Assembly: GCA_021824145.1 (NCBI GenBank)
Contig: JAKALM010000020.1
Coordinates: 1 to 46,825 of the forward strand
Direction of reading: 5' to 3'
From: Bacteroidota bacterium
GTDB taxonomy: Bacteria > Bacteroidota > Ignavibacteria > Ignavibacteriales > Ignavibacteriaceae
DNA: 46,825 nucleotides
The position numbers were made by a program, and so were the translations under genes. The notes under the pieces were generated by a model. The model had not been told where the DNA came from. It did no database searches and saw only the letters and a list, made by a program, of their open reading frames with translations. Below are positions 15,314 to 24,311 of this stretch, in pieces; positions within the stretch are counted from its first letter, which is position 1; each line of letters opens with the position of its first letter.

Positions 15314-16309
15314 TTAATTATTTTCAGTTTCATCTTTTAAGAATTTGTCAACGTCCATTCCAAATTCTAATCCGAGATTCTCAACAATCTCCATAAGTTC
15401 AGCTAAAGATTTTCTGCCAAAATTTCTGAACTTTAACATTTCTGATTCATCTTTTCTTACAAGTTCGGCAAGATTTTTAATGTTGGCAGCTTTTAAACAA
15501 TTATGAGATCTAACGCTTAATTCAAGATCATCAACTCCGGTAAGAAGAATTTTTTTAATTCTTTCTTTTTCACTATCCTTTTGACTGACTGCTTGTTCTT
15601 CTTCCTGTTCTATATCAAAATTAATAAATAGCTGAACATGTTCTTTAAGTATTTTTGCAGCTTGTGTTAAAGCATCGTCTGGTGTAATTGAACCATCTGT
15701 TGAAATTTCTAAAGTTAATTTTTCAAAATCATTTTTGTCGCCTATTCTAACATTCTCAACTTCATATTTTACATTTTTAATTGGTGTAAAAATAGAATCA
15801 ATAGGAATAACTCCAATAGTTTGATCCGGAGCTACATTTTCAGAAGCAGGTACATAACCCTTGCCTCTTCCAATTCTAAGCTCAATATCGAATTTTGCAT
15901 TTTTATTTAACGTAGCGATATGAAGATCAGGATTTAGAATTTCGACATCGTTGCTATGCTTCTGAATATCAGCAGCAGTAAATTCTCCTTCGCCATTAAA
16001 AGATATGTCTATCTTATTTGGTTTTTTATTGAGAAGTTTTAATCTAACTTGTTTTAGATTAAGTATAATTTCTGAAACATCTTCAACAACTCCTTCAATG
16101 GTAGTAAATTCATGCAACACACCAGAAAATTTAACAGAAACAATTGCTGCACCAGTTAACGATGAAAGCAAAACTCTGCGCAGTGAATTTCCTAGAGTTA
16201 CTCCGTAACCTCTTTCTAACGGTTGAAGAGAAAATTTACCAAAAGTATTAGTATAACTTACTTCATCTAGAACTACTGCTTCCGGCATCTTTAAGTTTGA
16301 TACACTCAT
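15314..16309 (-). CDS. rpoA: DNA-directed RNA polymerase alpha subunit
   Basis: The 331-residue protein has the N-terminal assembly domain (about 1-235; LERGYGVTLGNSLRRVLLSS is the dimer/beta contact region). A linker leads to the C-terminal domain (about 255-325; DDLELSVRSHNCLKAANI, RNFGRKSLAELMEI) that touches UP elements and activators. Length and domains are normal. ATG start, 37 nt after rpsD; rplQ follows after 20 nt, the usual alpha-operon order. Confidence 0.98.
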   Translation of the reverse strand: MSVSNLKMPEAVVLDEVSYTNTFGKFSLQPLERGYGVTLGNSLRRVLLSSLTGAAIVSVKFSGVLHEFTTIEGVVEDVSEIILNLKQVRLKLLNKKPNKIDISFNGEGEFTAADIQKHSNDVEILNPDLHIATLNKNAKFDIELRIGRGKGYVPASENVAPDQTIGVIPIDSIFTPIKNVKYEVENVRIGDKNDFEKLTLEISTDGSITPDDALTQAAKILKEHVQLFINFDIEQEEEQAVSQKDSEKERIKKILLTGVDDLELSVRSHNCLKAANIKNLAELVRKDESEMLKFRNFGRKSLAELMEIVENLGLEFGMDVDKFLKDETENN

Positions 16310-16346
16310 TTATTAATCCTCTAAAAATTAGTCAAAAAATTTGATT

Positions 16347-16973
16347 TTATTTGGAATAAAGCTCAACAACCAATTGTTCGTTGGCATTTAGAGGAACGTC
16401 GGCTCTTTCGGGAACTTGCATAAATGTTCCTGACAATGAGGCTTTATCTATTGTTAACCAAGAATAAGTGCTGTCTTTCATTTTCTTAAGTGAACTATGA
16501 ATAACATCTAGTTTCTTACTTTTATCTTTTATCTTGATAATATCACCAGCACCAAGAATAAAAGAAGGGATATCAACAAGATGACTATTTACAATAATAT
16601 GTCTGTGCCTTATCAATTGTCTTGCTTGCTTTCGCGAAGAAGCAAATCCAAGTCTATAAACAACATTATCCAATCTGCATTCCAATATTTTAACTAGGTT
16701 GTCGCCTGTAATACCTTTTTGGCGGCTTGCTTTTTCAAAATAATTTCTGAATTGAGTTTCAAGTAATCCATAAATTCTTTTGATCTTTTGTTTTTCTCGA
16801 AGCTGAATACCATATTCAGAAACTTTAGCTCGTCTAGTATTTCCATGTTGGCCCGGCGGGTAATTTCTTACTTCAATCGGGCATTTTTCTGTAAAACACT
16901 TTTGTCCTTTTAAAAATAATTTTTGTCTTTCTCTTCTGCATAATGTGCATACTGAGTCTGTATATCTCGCCAT
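16347..16973 (-). CDS. rpsD: 30S ribosomal protein S4
   Basis: The 208-residue product starts MARYTDSVCTLCRRERQKLF. The N-terminal Cys set (CTLC, then KCFTEKC) marks the zinc-binding S4 form. The S4 RNA-binding domain follows (about 95-160, CRLDNVVYRLGFASSRKQAR). S4 is a primary 16S rRNA binder and assembly initiator. An in-frame extension upstream to 17030 would overlap rpsK; the ATG at 16973, 22 nt after the rpsK stop, is the better start. Confidence 0.97.
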   Translation of the reverse strand: MARYTDSVCTLCRRERQKLFLKGQKCFTEKCPIEVRNYPPGQHGNTRRAKVSEYGIQLREKQKIKRIYGLLETQFRNYFEKASRQKGITGDNLVKILECRLDNVVYRLGFASSRKQARQLIRHRHIIVNSHLVDIPSFILGAGDIIKIKDKSKKLDVIHSSLKKMKDSTYSWLTIDKASLSGTFMQVPERADVPLNANEQLVVELYSK

Positions 16974-16995
16974 TAATAACTCTCCAAAATAAAAT

Positions 16996-17382
16996 TTAAA
17001 CTCTTCTTTTCTTTGGTGGCCTACAGCCATTGTGTGGAATAGGCGTTACGTCTTTAATTGAACTAATATCCAATCCAGCCGTATTTAATGCTCTAATTGC
17101 AGCTTCGCGCCCAGAACCAGGGCCTTTAACTAAAACATCAACTCTTCTCAATCCCAAATCAAAAGCCTCTTTTGCGGCAGCTTCAGCAGAAACTTGTGCA
17201 GCAAATGGTGTATTTTTTCTTGAACCTTTAAATCCATTTTTCCCTGCTGATGACCAAGCAATTACATTTCCATAAATATCTGTAATGGTAACTATAACAT
17301 TGTTAAAAGTTGCTTTAACATGAGCAACACCATTAGCATCAACATGAGTTCTTTTTTTTGTCTTTTTTACAACTTTAGCCAA
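16996..17382 (-). CDS. rpsK: 30S ribosomal protein S11
   Basis: The 128-residue S11 has conserved [32 protein letters not shown] and the C-terminal [15 protein letters not shown]. It forms part of the 30S platform around the E-site mRNA path. The start codon is TTG, supported by GGAGG 7 nt upstream. It lies 25 nt after rpsM and 22 nt before rpsD, the normal order. Confidence 0.97.
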   Translation of the reverse strand: MAKVVKKTKKRTHVDANGVAHVKATFNNVIVTITDIYGNVIAWSSAGKNGFKGSRKNTPFAAQVSAEAAAKEAFDLGLRRVDVLVKGPGSGREAAIRALNTAGLDISSIKDVTPIPHNGCRPPKKRRV

Positions 17383-17407
17383 GTTTAAACCTCCAAGTTA
17401 ACAAACA

Positions 17408-17791
17408 TTATTTCTTAGCCGGTGTTTTCTTTTTGCCAGCAACTGTTTTTCTTTTTCCTTTACGAGTTCTGGAATTAGTCCGGGTTCTTTGTCCTCTAGC
17501 AGGAAGACTTTTTCTGTGCCTTACACCTCGGTAGCTTCCGATGTCCATCAATCTTTTTATATTCTGTTGAATTTCAGATCGAAGTGCACCTTCAACTTTA
17601 TAATCTGCAGTTAGGACTGCTCTTATTTCAGCAACTTCTTCGTCAGTCAAATCCGCAACTTTTTTTTCCGGATTTACTTTTGCTTTTGTTAGAATTTCCG
17701 AAGAAAATGTTGGGCCTATTCCGAAGATGTATTGCAGGCCGAATAAGACTTTTTTATTTTTTGGTAAATCAACACCAGCTATACGAGCCAA
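17408..17791 (-). CDS. rpsM: 30S ribosomal protein S13
   Basis: The 127-residue S13 starts [14 protein letters not shown] and has the conserved [20 protein letters not shown] followed by a Lys-rich tail. It sits in the 30S head and contacts the P-site tRNA and bridge B1. The start is TTG with GGAG upstream. It follows rpmJ by 23 nt, as in many spc/alpha junctions. Confidence 0.97.
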   Translation of the reverse strand: MARIAGVDLPKNKKVLFGLQYIFGIGPTFSSEILTKAKVNPEKKVADLTDEEVAEIRAVLTADYKVEGALRSEIQQNIKRLMDIGSYRGVRHRKSLPARGQRTRTNSRTRKGKRKTVAGKKKTPAKK

Positions 17792-17814
17792 TTAAATTCT
17801 CCTTAAAATTTTTA

Positions 17815-17928
17815 TTAACCTTGACGTTGTTTATGTTTTGGATTTTTACAAATTACTTTTACAACGCCTTTTCGTTTTATAATTTTGCAATTTTCACAAA
17901 TTTTTTTTACAGATGCTCTAACTTTCAT
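17815..17928 (-). CDS. rpmJ: 50S ribosomal protein L36
   Basis: A small gene of 37 codons: [20 protein letters not shown], then [17 protein letters not shown]. It is the zinc-containing form, with ligands C11, C14, C27 and H32. It binds 23S rRNA at the base of the L7/L12 stalk region. ATG start with GGAG upstream, 10 nt after infA and 23 nt before rpsM, the standard infA-rpmJ-rpsM arrangement. Confidence 0.96.
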   Translation of the reverse strand: MKVRASVKKICENCKIIKRKGVVKVICKNPKHKQRQG

Positions 17929-17938
17929 TTCAACTCCA

Positions 17939-18157
17939 CTATTTGTATCTATAGGTAATTCTACCTTTTGTTAAATCATATGGAGACAATTCAATCGAAA
18001 CTTTATCTCCTACAAGTATTTTGATAAAATGCATTCTCATCTTACCGGAAATATGAGCAAGAATTTCATGGCCATTATCCAATTTAACTTTAAAATGAGC
18101 ATTTGGTAATGTCTCAGTAATTATTCCATCTACTTTTATAGGTCCTTGCTTTGCCAT
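17939..18157 (-). CDS. infA: Translation initiation factor IF-1
   Basis: The 72-residue OB-fold (S1-like) protein starts [16 protein letters not shown], with conserved [20 protein letters not shown] and the ending KGRITYRYK. It occupies the 30S A site during initiation with IF-2 and IF-3. An in-frame TTG two codons upstream exists, but the ATG at 18157 shares its A with the TGA stop of map, suggesting translational coupling. rpmJ follows after 10 nt. Confidence 0.97.
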   Translation of the reverse strand: MAKQGPIKVDGIITETLPNAHFKVKLDNGHEILAHISGKMRMHFIKILVGDKVSIELSPYDLTKGRITYRYK

Positions 18158-18921
18158 CAACAAACTGTTAAAATTTCCGGTTCGCCATTTGAAATTAATA
18201 TTGTATGTTCAAAGTGAGCTGAAGGTAACCCGTCTACAGTTACAACAGTCCAGCCATCATAATTTGTCTTTACACTATATTTTCCAAGATTAACCATCGG
18301 CTCAATTGCTATTGTCATTCCAGATTTAAGTTTAGGACCTGTTCCTTTCTTACCATAATTTGGAACTGACGGTTCTTCATGCAAAAACTTACCAACTCCG
18401 TGTCCGCAAAGATCTCGTACTACCGAAAAACCATTAGCTTCTACATAAGTTTGAACTGCTGCAGAAATATCATGAACTTTATTATTTGCAACAGCTTGCT
18501 CAATTCCTAAATATAAAGACTTTTCAGTTACATCCATCAGTCGTTTTTTTTCTTCAGAGATATTTCCAACAGCTACAGTTAATGCTGCATCTCCAAAATA
18601 TCCATTCTTCAAAACTCCAACATCTAAAGAAATTATTTCACCATCTTTAAGAACTCTGTTTCCGGGAATCCCGTGAACAACTTGTTCATCTATTGAAGCA
18701 CAAATTGCAGCTGGATAATCAATTGATGAACCACCTTGTGAATATCCTTTGAACGCTGCTAAACCACCATTACTTAATATATAATCTTCTGCAATCTGAT
18801 CAAGTTCTTTAGTTGTAATTCCAATTCTAACGTATCGTTTCAAAAGTTGAAGAGTTTCTGCAACAATCTTACAACTCTCACTAATATAATCTATTTCTTT
18901 TTTTGTTTTTATATAAATCAC
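18157..18921 (-). CDS. map: Methionine aminopeptidase, type I
   Basis: The 254-residue enzyme removes N-terminal Met from nascent proteins. The five metal ligands are visible: two Asp ([18 protein letters not shown]), His ([12 protein letters not shown]), Glu (AIEPMV) and Glu (HFEHTILI). The start is GTG (18921), 9 nt after the secY stop, with only weak SD signal. The adk gene that usually lies between secY and map is absent. Its stop overlaps the infA start by one base. Confidence 0.96.
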   Translation of the reverse strand: MIYIKTKKEIDYISESCKIVAETLQLLKRYVRIGITTKELDQIAEDYILSNGGLAAFKGYSQGGSSIDYPAAICASIDEQVVHGIPGNRVLKDGEIISLDVGVLKNGYFGDAALTVAVGNISEEKKRLMDVTEKSLYLGIEQAVANNKVHDISAAVQTYVEANGFSVVRDLCGHGVGKFLHEEPSVPNYGKKGTGPKLKSGMTIAIEPMVNLGKYSVKTNYDGWTVVTVDGLPSAHFEHTILISNGEPEILTVC

Positions 18922-18930
18922 AAAACCGTT

Positions 18931-20265
18931 TCATTTTCTTGCTTTAATTTTGCCGGTTTTCATAAATCCATCGTAATGACGCATTAATAAATGCGACTCA
19001 ATTTGCTGTAAAGTATCAAGTGCAACACCAACAACAATCAACAAACTTGTTCCGCCAAAAAATTGAGCAAACCTTATAGTAACACCCCAACCAGAGACAA
19101 ATGCTGGAAGTATTGCAATTATTGCAAGGAAAAAAGATCCCGGCAAAGTTATTTTTGTCAAAATATTATCAATAAATTCCGAAGTTTGTTTACCTGGCCT
19201 AATTCCAGGAATAAATCCACCTTGTTTTTTCATAGTGTCTGCAACATCTTTAGGATTGAATGCTATTGCAGTATAAAAATAGGTAAAGAAAATTATCATT
19301 ACCGCATAAATAACAGAATATATTGGCGAATTGTAAACAAAATATTGAGATAGCTCTTGTAAAAATTCGTTATTTGGGAAAAATGATAAAACCGTACTGG
19401 GTATAAACATAATCGATTGAGCAAATATGATTGGCATTACTCCAGCTGTATTTACGCGAAGTGGAATATATTGAGTTACTCCGCCATAAACTTTTCTTCC
19501 AACAACTCTCTTTGCATATTGAACAGGAATTCTTCTAGTTCCTTGTGTAACCAAAACAACACCAGCAATTATTGCAACCATTAAAGCTAAAATTATAAAC
19601 TCAACAATAATATTGCTATTTCCTTGGCTTAAGCGCTGATATTCATCAAGAATTGCAAATGGAAAACGGTCAATAATTCCTATAAAAATTATTAATGAAA
19701 TTCCATTACCAATTCCTTTATCAGTAATTTGCTCTCCAAGCCACATCATAAAAATAGTTCCGGCAGTAAGAATAAGTACTGAGGAAATTGTCCATGAAAT
19801 TCCTTGAACGCCAAGTGGAACTACTGGAATACCTTGAACATTGGTATTAATTAATTTTATTGTTACGCCCCATGCTTGAAGTGCAGCAATCAAAACAGTT
19901 CCATAACGTGTCAATTGTGTAATTTTCTTTCTGCCATCTTCACCTTCTTGCTGTAATTTTTGAAAGTAAGGAACAACAGCTCCCAGCAACTGAATAATAA
20001 TTGATGAAGAAATGTATGGCATTATTCCTAATGCAAATATAGCTGCATTATGGAAAGCGCCCCCAACAAATAAATCATATAAACCAAACAAAGTATCAGA
20101 AGATTGATTTCTTGTACTTTCTGCAAGCACAGCGGAATCAATTCCAGGCAGCGTAATGTGAGCGCCAAGTCTAACAATTACAAGCAAAGCCAAAGTATAA
20201 AGTATTCTTTGGCGAAGTTCGTGTATCTTAAAAATATTTCTAAAAGTTTCTGTAATTTTTGCCAT
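18931..20265 (-). CDS. secY: Protein translocase subunit SecY
   Basis: The 444-residue inner membrane protein has about ten transmembrane helices. Conserved stretches include GIMPYISSSIIIQLLG, RRIPVQYAKRVVGRKVYGG and FIPGIRPGKQT. It forms the protein-conducting channel with SecE (encoded here at 45168-45350) and SecG. ATG start, 10 nt after rplO. Its place at the end of the spc segment is standard. Confidence 0.98.
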   Translation of the reverse strand: MAKITETFRNIFKIHELRQRILYTLALLVIVRLGAHITLPGIDSAVLAESTRNQSSDTLFGLYDLFVGGAFHNAAIFALGIMPYISSSIIIQLLGAVVPYFQKLQQEGEDGRKKITQLTRYGTVLIAALQAWGVTIKLINTNVQGIPVVPLGVQGISWTISSVLILTAGTIFMMWLGEQITDKGIGNGISLIIFIGIIDRFPFAILDEYQRLSQGNSNIIVEFIILALMVAIIAGVVLVTQGTRRIPVQYAKRVVGRKVYGGVTQYIPLRVNTAGVMPIIFAQSIMFIPSTVLSFFPNNEFLQELSQYFVYNSPIYSVIYAVMIIFFTYFYTAIAFNPKDVADTMKKQGGFIPGIRPGKQTSEFIDNILTKITLPGSFFLAIIAILPAFVSGWGVTIRFAQFFGGTSLLIVVGVALDTLQQIESHLLMRHYDGFMKTGKIKARK

Positions 20266-20275
20266 TTATTTCAAA

Positions 20276-20734
20276 TTAAATTTTTTCTATTGAGCCGCCA
20301 GCAGCTTCAATTTTACTTTTAGCTGATTGACTAAATGAATTTACTTGAATTTTTACTTTAGTTTTTATTTCTCCATTACCTAATAATTTAACAGGTACCT
20401 TTGTTGAAGAAATTAATCCAAATTCTTTTAATATTTCTGGAGTAACAATTTTGTCGCCTAATTTTTTTGTAGCAATAACTTTTTCAAGCGAATCAATATT
20501 AACTATTTGGTAATAAACTTTAAATTTATTTGTAAATCCGAATTTAGGAATTCTTCTTTGCAACGGCATTTGCCCACCTTCAAACCAAGCTTTATGGTTT
20601 GCACCTGAACGAGACATCTGGCCATTCATACCTCTTGTTGCAGTTCCGCCGTGTCCAGAGCCTTCGCCTCTAGCTACTCTTTTTCTTTTCTTTCTTGAAC
20701 CTTCAGCGTATTTTAAATTACTTAGAATATCCAT
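20276..20734 (-). CDS. rplO: 50S ribosomal protein L15
   Basis: The 152-residue L15 has a Gly/Arg-rich extended N-terminus (GSRKKRKRVARGEGSGHGGT), MSRSGANHKAWFEGGQMPL and the conserved C-terminal fold (SFSQSAKSKIEAAGGSIEKI). It is a late-assembly 23S rRNA binder. Two adjacent ATG codons exist (20737, 20734); the second has better spacing to AAGG. It lies 12 nt after rpmD and 10 nt before secY. Confidence 0.96.
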   Translation of the reverse strand: MDILSNLKYAEGSRKKRKRVARGEGSGHGGTATRGMNGQMSRSGANHKAWFEGGQMPLQRRIPKFGFTNKFKVYYQIVNIDSLEKVIATKKLGDKIVTPEILKEFGLISSTKVPVKLLGNGEIKTKVKIQVNSFSQSAKSKIEAAGGSIEKI

Positions 20735-20746
20735 CATAAAACCTTA

Positions 20747-20932
20747 TTACTTCTTAATTTCTTCTACTTTAACTAAGTGTGAAACTTTTCTAATCATTCC
20801 TCTTATCTGAGGAGTGTCGTTGTGAATTATTTCCCAATTTGGTCTGCCTAAGCCCAAAGCTTCAATTGTTAACTTTTGATCTTTGGATCTGTCAATAACA
20901 CTTTTTGTCTGTGTAACTTTAATTTTTGCCAT
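20747..20932 (-). CDS. rpmD: 50S ribosomal protein L30
   Basis: The 61-residue L30 starts [18 protein letters not shown], with [10 protein letters not shown]-type core sequence ([20 protein letters not shown]) and [11 protein letters not shown]. It is a small 50S protein of the ferredoxin-like fold. ATG start, 11 nt after rpsE and 12 nt before rplO, the usual rpsE-rpmD-rplO order. Confidence 0.96.
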   Translation of the reverse strand: MAKIKVTQTKSVIDRSKDQKLTIEALGLGRPNWEIIHNDTPQIRGMIRKVSHLVKVEEIKK

Positions 20933-20943
20933 ATCATCCTCTC

Positions 20944-21450
20944 TTAAGCACTAAAAAGTTCGCTAACTGTCATACCTCTTTTTCGAGCCATTCTCTTAGC
21001 ATCAGTAATATTCATCAAACCATTTAGAGTAGCTTTAACTTGATTGTGCGGATTACTTGAACCTAATGATTTAGTAAGAATATCTTGAACACCGGCTGCT
21101 TCAAGAACTGCGCGAACGCCGCCGCCAGCAATTAATCCAGTGCCAGGAGAAGCAGGTTTTAATAAAACTCTTCCGGCGCCAAATTTTCCTATAATTTCGT
21201 GAGCAACTGTTCCTTTAATAACCGAAACACTAACTAAATTTTTCTTTGCATCGTCAATGCCTTTTGAAATTGCATCTGTAACTTCATTTGCCTTGCCTAA
21301 GCCAACGCCAACAATACCTTGCCCATTTCCAACTACAATAATAGCATTGAAACTAAATCTTCGTCCACCTTTAACAACTTTTGCAACACGATTTATGTGA
21401 ACTACTTTTTCTTTTAGTCCTTCTATTTCACTCGACTTTACATTTTTCAA
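20944..21450 (-). CDS. rpsE: 30S ribosomal protein S5
   Basis: The 168-residue S5 has the double-stranded RNA-binding-like N-domain ([40 protein letters not shown]) and the C-domain ([20 protein letters not shown]). It lies at the mRNA entry site and affects decoding fidelity. Upstream in-frame TTG codons occur at 21462 and 21450. Only the one at 21450 leaves GGAG at a proper 6-nt distance, so it is the preferred start. It is separated from rplR by a tRNA-Gln gene, an unusual arrangement. Confidence 0.95.
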   Translation of the reverse strand: MKNVKSSEIEGLKEKVVHINRVAKVVKGGRRFSFNAIIVVGNGQGIVGVGLGKANEVTDAISKGIDDAKKNLVSVSVIKGTVAHEIIGKFGAGRVLLKPASPGTGLIAGGGVRAVLEAAGVQDILTKSLGSSNPHNQVKATLNGLMNITDAKRMARKRGMTVSELFSA

Positions 21451-21476
21451 TTGAATCTCCAAGTACCACTATTTTT

Positions 21477-21504
21477 ATTAAAACTTATTTAATTATAATT
21501 TCAA
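21477..21504 (-). promoter_or_regulatory. Weak candidate promoter between tRNA-Gln and rpsE
   Basis: TTGAAA (21504-21499), 16-nt spacer and TTTAAT (21482-21477) on the minus strand lie just downstream of the tRNA 3' end. Such a site would restart transcription of rpsE onward after tRNA processing. The region is very AT-rich and a chance match is quite possible. Confidence 0.25.
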
Positions 21505-21525
21505 AATATACACCGGCAAATCAAG

Positions 21526-21596
21526 CTGCCGGGAGAGGATTCGAACCTCTGCAGACGCCTCCAAAGGGCGTAGTCCTACCATTAGACGACCCGGCA
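21526..21596 (-). tRNA. tRNA-Gln (anticodon TTG)
   Basis: The 71-nt cloverleaf has acceptor TGCCGGG/CCCGGCA, a D arm with AATGGTAG, anticodon stem ACGCC/GGCGT around loop CTTTGGA (anticodon TTG, reads CAA), T loop TTCGAAT and discriminator G, typical for Gln. CCA is not encoded. It begins 19 nt after the rplR stop on the same strand, inside the spc ribosomal protein array, so it is probably cut out of the ribosomal mRNA by RNase P and a 3' nuclease. Confidence 0.95.
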
Positions 21597-21615
21597 GTTT
21601 TAGTTATATTCATAA

Positions 21616-21981
21616 CTAGAATTTCAAGCCCCCTTCACGTGCACCATCAGCAATTGCTTGTATGCGGCCATGATATCTATAACCGTTTCGATCAAAAACA
21701 ACAGTTGAAATATTTTTTTCTAAAGCTTTTTTAGCTAAAATATTTCCTACTATTTTGCTTCTTGAAATTTTGCCTTTTGAATTTTTTAACTCTTCAGAGA
21801 TTTCCTTCGATAGTGACGAAGCTGAAACAAGTGTACTTCCTGTTGTGTCATCTATAATTTGAGCATAAACATTGTTTAAGCTACGGTAAACAATCAATCT
21901 AGGTTTTTCCGGAGTTCCAGAAATAGTTTTCCTAATTCTAGTTTTTGATCTTAATCTTGAATTTTCTTTTCTTTTAATCAT
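21616..21981 (-). CDS. rplR: 50S ribosomal protein L18
   Basis: The 121-residue L18 has [37 protein letters not shown] and the C-terminal [20 protein letters not shown] with AREGGLKF. It binds 5S rRNA with L5 in the central protuberance. ATG start, 23 nt after rplF. A tRNA-Gln gene follows after 19 nt in place of rpsE. Confidence 0.97.
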   Translation of the reverse strand: MIKRKENSRLRSKTRIRKTISGTPEKPRLIVYRSLNNVYAQIIDDTTGSTLVSASSLSKEISEELKNSKGKISRSKIVGNILAKKALEKNISTVVFDRNGYRYHGRIQAIADGAREGGLKF

Positions 21982-22004
21982 CTTAAAAATTATCTCCCTA
22001 AAAA

Positions 22005-22544
22005 TTATTTACCAGCAGTTTTACCAGCTTTTCTTATAATCTGTTCGTCTGAGTATTTAATGCCTTTTCCTTTATAAGGTTCTGGCGGTCTAATTGATCT
22101 AATTTTTGCAGCAACCAAACCTACTAATTGTTTATCAATTCCAGAAATAATAATTTGAGTTTGTACAGGTGTTTGCAAAGTTACTCCATCCGGAGGCATA
22201 AAAAATATTGGATGGGAATATCCAATATTTAAAAGTAAATTTTTACCTTTCATTTCTGCCCTATAGCCAACTCCAACTATATCTAAAGTTTTGGAATATG
22301 CCTCGGTAACTCCGTTAATCAAATTTTGCAAAAGAGCCCGTGTTAATCCATGCAAAGCTTTATTTTCTTTTAAATCGTTAGGTCTTTTTACAAAGATTTC
22401 GTTGTCCTTAATTTCAACACTAATATTTGGATGAACATTATTCTCCAGTTCTCCTTTGGGACCTTTTACCTTTATATATTGACCATTCTGTGTAACAGTT
22501 ACACCTTTTGGAACTTCAATTGTTTTTTTACCTATTCGAGACAC
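22005..22544 (-). CDS. rplF: 50S ribosomal protein L6
   Basis: The 179-residue L6 starts [16 protein letters not shown], with two L6 domains and the C-terminal signature [20 protein letters not shown]. It sits near the sarcin-ricin loop and the factor-binding site. A TTG at 22550 is in frame, but it directly abuts GGAG. GTG at 22544 leaves 7 nt to the SD and gives the canonical MSRIGKK start. It lies 50 nt after rpsH; a short hairpin occupies the gap. Confidence 0.96.
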   Translation of the reverse strand: MSRIGKKTIEVPKGVTVTQNGQYIKVKGPKGELENNVHPNISVEIKDNEIFVKRPNDLKENKALHGLTRALLQNLINGVTEAYSKTLDIVGVGYRAEMKGKNLLLNIGYSHPIFFMPPDGVTLQTPVQTQIIISGIDKQLVGLVAAKIRSIRPPEPYKGKGIKYSDEQIIRKAGKTAGK

Positions 22545-22569
22545 TTTCAAACTCCATTAAATTTTAATC

Positions 22570-22587
22570 TTCCCGTTATTGCGGGAA
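22570..22587 (-). repeat. GC-rich hairpin between rpsH and rplF
   Basis: TTCCCG (22570-22575) pairs with CGGGAA (22582-22587) around a 6-nt loop. There is no T-tract, so it is not a terminator. It resembles the TCCCG/CGGGA hairpins before rpsJ and after rplQ, and may be a leader structure or RNA processing site. Confidence 0.5.
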
Positions 22588-22594
22588 CTGGATT

Positions 22595-22990
22595 TTACCA
22601 AATATAACAAACTACTTCTCCACCCAAGGCTTCACGTCTTGCTTCTTTATCCGTCAATAAACCTTTTTGAGTAGAGATAACTGCAATTCCTAAACCATTT
22701 AAAACCTTAGGTAATTCTTGAGAACTTTTATAAACTCTCAATCCAGGTGTGCTAATTCTTTGCAAGCCGTTTATAGCTGGTACACCGTTAGAATATTTGA
22801 GCTGGATTCTTAATAAATTTTGTTTGTTGTCTTCAACAACCGAAAAATCTTCAATAAATCTTTGCTGTTTTAAAATTCCAGCTAAACTTTTTTTCATGTT
22901 AGAAGCAGGAATATCAACTCTAACTTTTTTGGCTTTTGAGGCATTTCTCAATCTTGTTAAAAAATCTGCAATCGGATCTGTTACTGGCAT
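22595..22990 (-). CDS. rpsH: 30S ribosomal protein S8
   Basis: The 131-residue S8 has [20 protein letters not shown], an N-domain, and the C-terminal signature [20 protein letters not shown] ending GEVVCYIW. It is a primary 16S rRNA binder, and in some bacteria the translational repressor of the spc operon. ATG start, 13 nt after rpsN. No S8-type target site was identified here. Confidence 0.97.
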   Translation of the reverse strand: MPVTDPIADFLTRLRNASKAKKVRVDIPASNMKKSLAGILKQQRFIEDFSVVEDNKQNLLRIQLKYSNGVPAINGLQRISTPGLRVYKSSQELPKVLNGLGIAVISTQKGLLTDKEARREALGGEVVCYIW

Positions 22991-23003
22991 AAATTTTCTC
23001 CTT

Positions 23004-23273
23004 CTACCAACTTGACTTTTTTAATCCTGGAATTTCGCCTTTTAATGCCATTTCTCTAAGCACCAATCTCGATACACCAAATTTTCTGTAATAACCTCTT
23101 GGTCTTCCAGTAAACATACATCTATTATGTAACCTCACCGGAGAAGCATTTCTTGGCAATTTCTGAAGAGCATCGTAATCACCTTTTTCTTTAAGCTCTT
23201 TTCTAATTTTATCATATTTATCTACAGCACGTTGCCGTTTTTCTTCTCTTGCGATTAAACTTTTTCTCGCCAT
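23004..23273 (-). CDS. rpsN: 30S ribosomal protein S14 (zinc-independent long form)
   Basis: The 89-residue S14 starts [20 protein letters not shown] and has the conserved [20 protein letters not shown] and [20 protein letters not shown] ending KKSSW. It lacks the CxxC pairs of the short zinc form. It sits in the 30S head. ATG start, 12 nt after rplE. Confidence 0.97.
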   Translation of the reverse strand: MARKSLIAREEKRQRAVDKYDKIRKELKEKGDYDALQKLPRNASPVRLHNRCMFTGRPRGYYRKFGVSRLVLREMALKGEIPGLKKSSW

Positions 23274-23285
23274 TAAATCTCCTGC

Positions 23286-23939
23286 TTAAGCTGTTTTAAT
23301 TTCTTTTTTTCTAAATGGAAAACCGAATGCTTGAAGTAGTTCATAAGCTTCATTATCGGTTTTCGCTGTAGTAACAAATGTAATGTCCATTCCCAAAACT
23401 CTTGTAATTTTATCTACATTTATTTCTGGGAAAATTATCTGTTCTTTAACTCCTAAAGTATAATTTCCTCTTCCATCAAATGATTTATCTGATAAACCTC
23501 TAAAGTCCCTTACTCTTGGCAAAGCTATGTTTAATAACCTATCCATAAACTCAAACATTTTTTCTCTTCTCAAAGTTACCATAGCACCAATGTTTACGCC
23601 TTCTCTAAGTTTGAAGTTAGAAATGGCTTTTTTTGCTTTTCTAATACTTGCTTTTTGACCAGTAATTGTTTCTAATTCCTTAACAGCCTCTTCAAGTATT
23701 TTTTGATCAGCAACAGCAGCTCCAACTCCCATGTTCACAACAATTTTATGAAGTTTCGGGACCTGCATAATGCTTTTATAATTAAATTTCTTTTGTAATT
23801 CAGAAACAATTTCTTTCTTATATAGCTCAGCCAATCTTGTTTTTATTTTTTGTTCTTTAACTGCAGCTTCTTTTGTTTCTTTCTTTGCTGCTTTAGGCTG
23901 TTTTTCTATAGTTTCTTTTTTAGTTTTTTTATCTGCCAT
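23286..23939 (-). CDS. rplE: 50S ribosomal protein L5 with Lys-rich N-terminal extension
   Basis: The 217-residue protein has a normal L5 core from about residue 37 ([40 protein letters not shown]). The core is preceded by about 35 residues rich in Lys, Glu and Ala that typical L5 (about 180 residues) lacks. L5 binds 5S rRNA and contacts P-site tRNA. ATG start at 23939, 33 nt after rplX. Later in-frame Met codons fall inside the core, so the extension appears real. Confidence 0.95.
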   Translation of the reverse strand: MADKKTKKETIEKQPKAAKKETKEAAVKEQKIKTRLAELYKKEIVSELQKKFNYKSIMQVPKLHKIVVNMGVGAAVADQKILEEAVKELETITGQKASIRKAKKAISNFKLREGVNIGAMVTLRREKMFEFMDRLLNIALPRVRDFRGLSDKSFDGRGNYTLGVKEQIIFPEINVDKITRVLGMDITFVTTAKTDNEAYELLQAFGFPFRKKEIKTA

Positions 23940-23972
23940 TATTCAATTAAACCTTGAGTATAATTTTGATTA

Positions 23973-24296
23973 TTAAATCATTTCTCCACTAGTTCTGCTA
24001 ATGCGAACACGTTTCTTTTTACCAGTCTTTTCATCCAAAATAATTTGTGAACCAAGTCTAGTCGGTTTGCTATTATTTGGATCTATCAACATTACATTTG
24101 AAAAATGAATCGGAGATTCTTTCTCCAAAATTCCTCCTTGAGGATTACTTTGACTTGGCTTGGTGTGTCTTTTTCTTAAATTAATTCCTTCAACAATGAC
24201 ACGGTTATCTTTACGAAAGACTTTTAATATTTTACCGGTTTTACCTTTATCATTACCGGCAATAACTACTACGTTATCATTTTTTCTGATTTTCAT
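23973..24296 (-). CDS. rplX: 50S ribosomal protein L24
   Basis: The 107-residue L24 has the KOW motif near the N-terminus (KNDNVVVIAGNDKGKTGKIL), VEGINLRKRHTKPSQSNPQG and a C-terminal KKKRVRISRTSGEMI. It initiates 50S assembly and lies at the tunnel exit. ATG start, 15 nt after rplN. Confidence 0.97.
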   Translation of the reverse strand: MKIRKNDNVVVIAGNDKGKTGKILKVFRKDNRVIVEGINLRKRHTKPSQSNPQGGILEKESPIHFSNVMLIDPNNSKPTRLGSQIILDEKTGKKKRVRISRTSGEMI

Positions 24297-24311
24297 TTAT
24301 CTTCCAAAACT

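Noticed and set aside
16973-17030. Upstream extension of rpsD with 19 more codons
   Set aside because: It overlaps the rpsK coding region by 35 nt and is not part of S4; the ATG at 16973 gives the standard N-terminus.
18157-18163. infA starting two codons earlier at TTG 18163
   Set aside because: The ATG gives the canonical 72-residue IF-1 and overlaps the map stop by one base, a common coupling arrangement.
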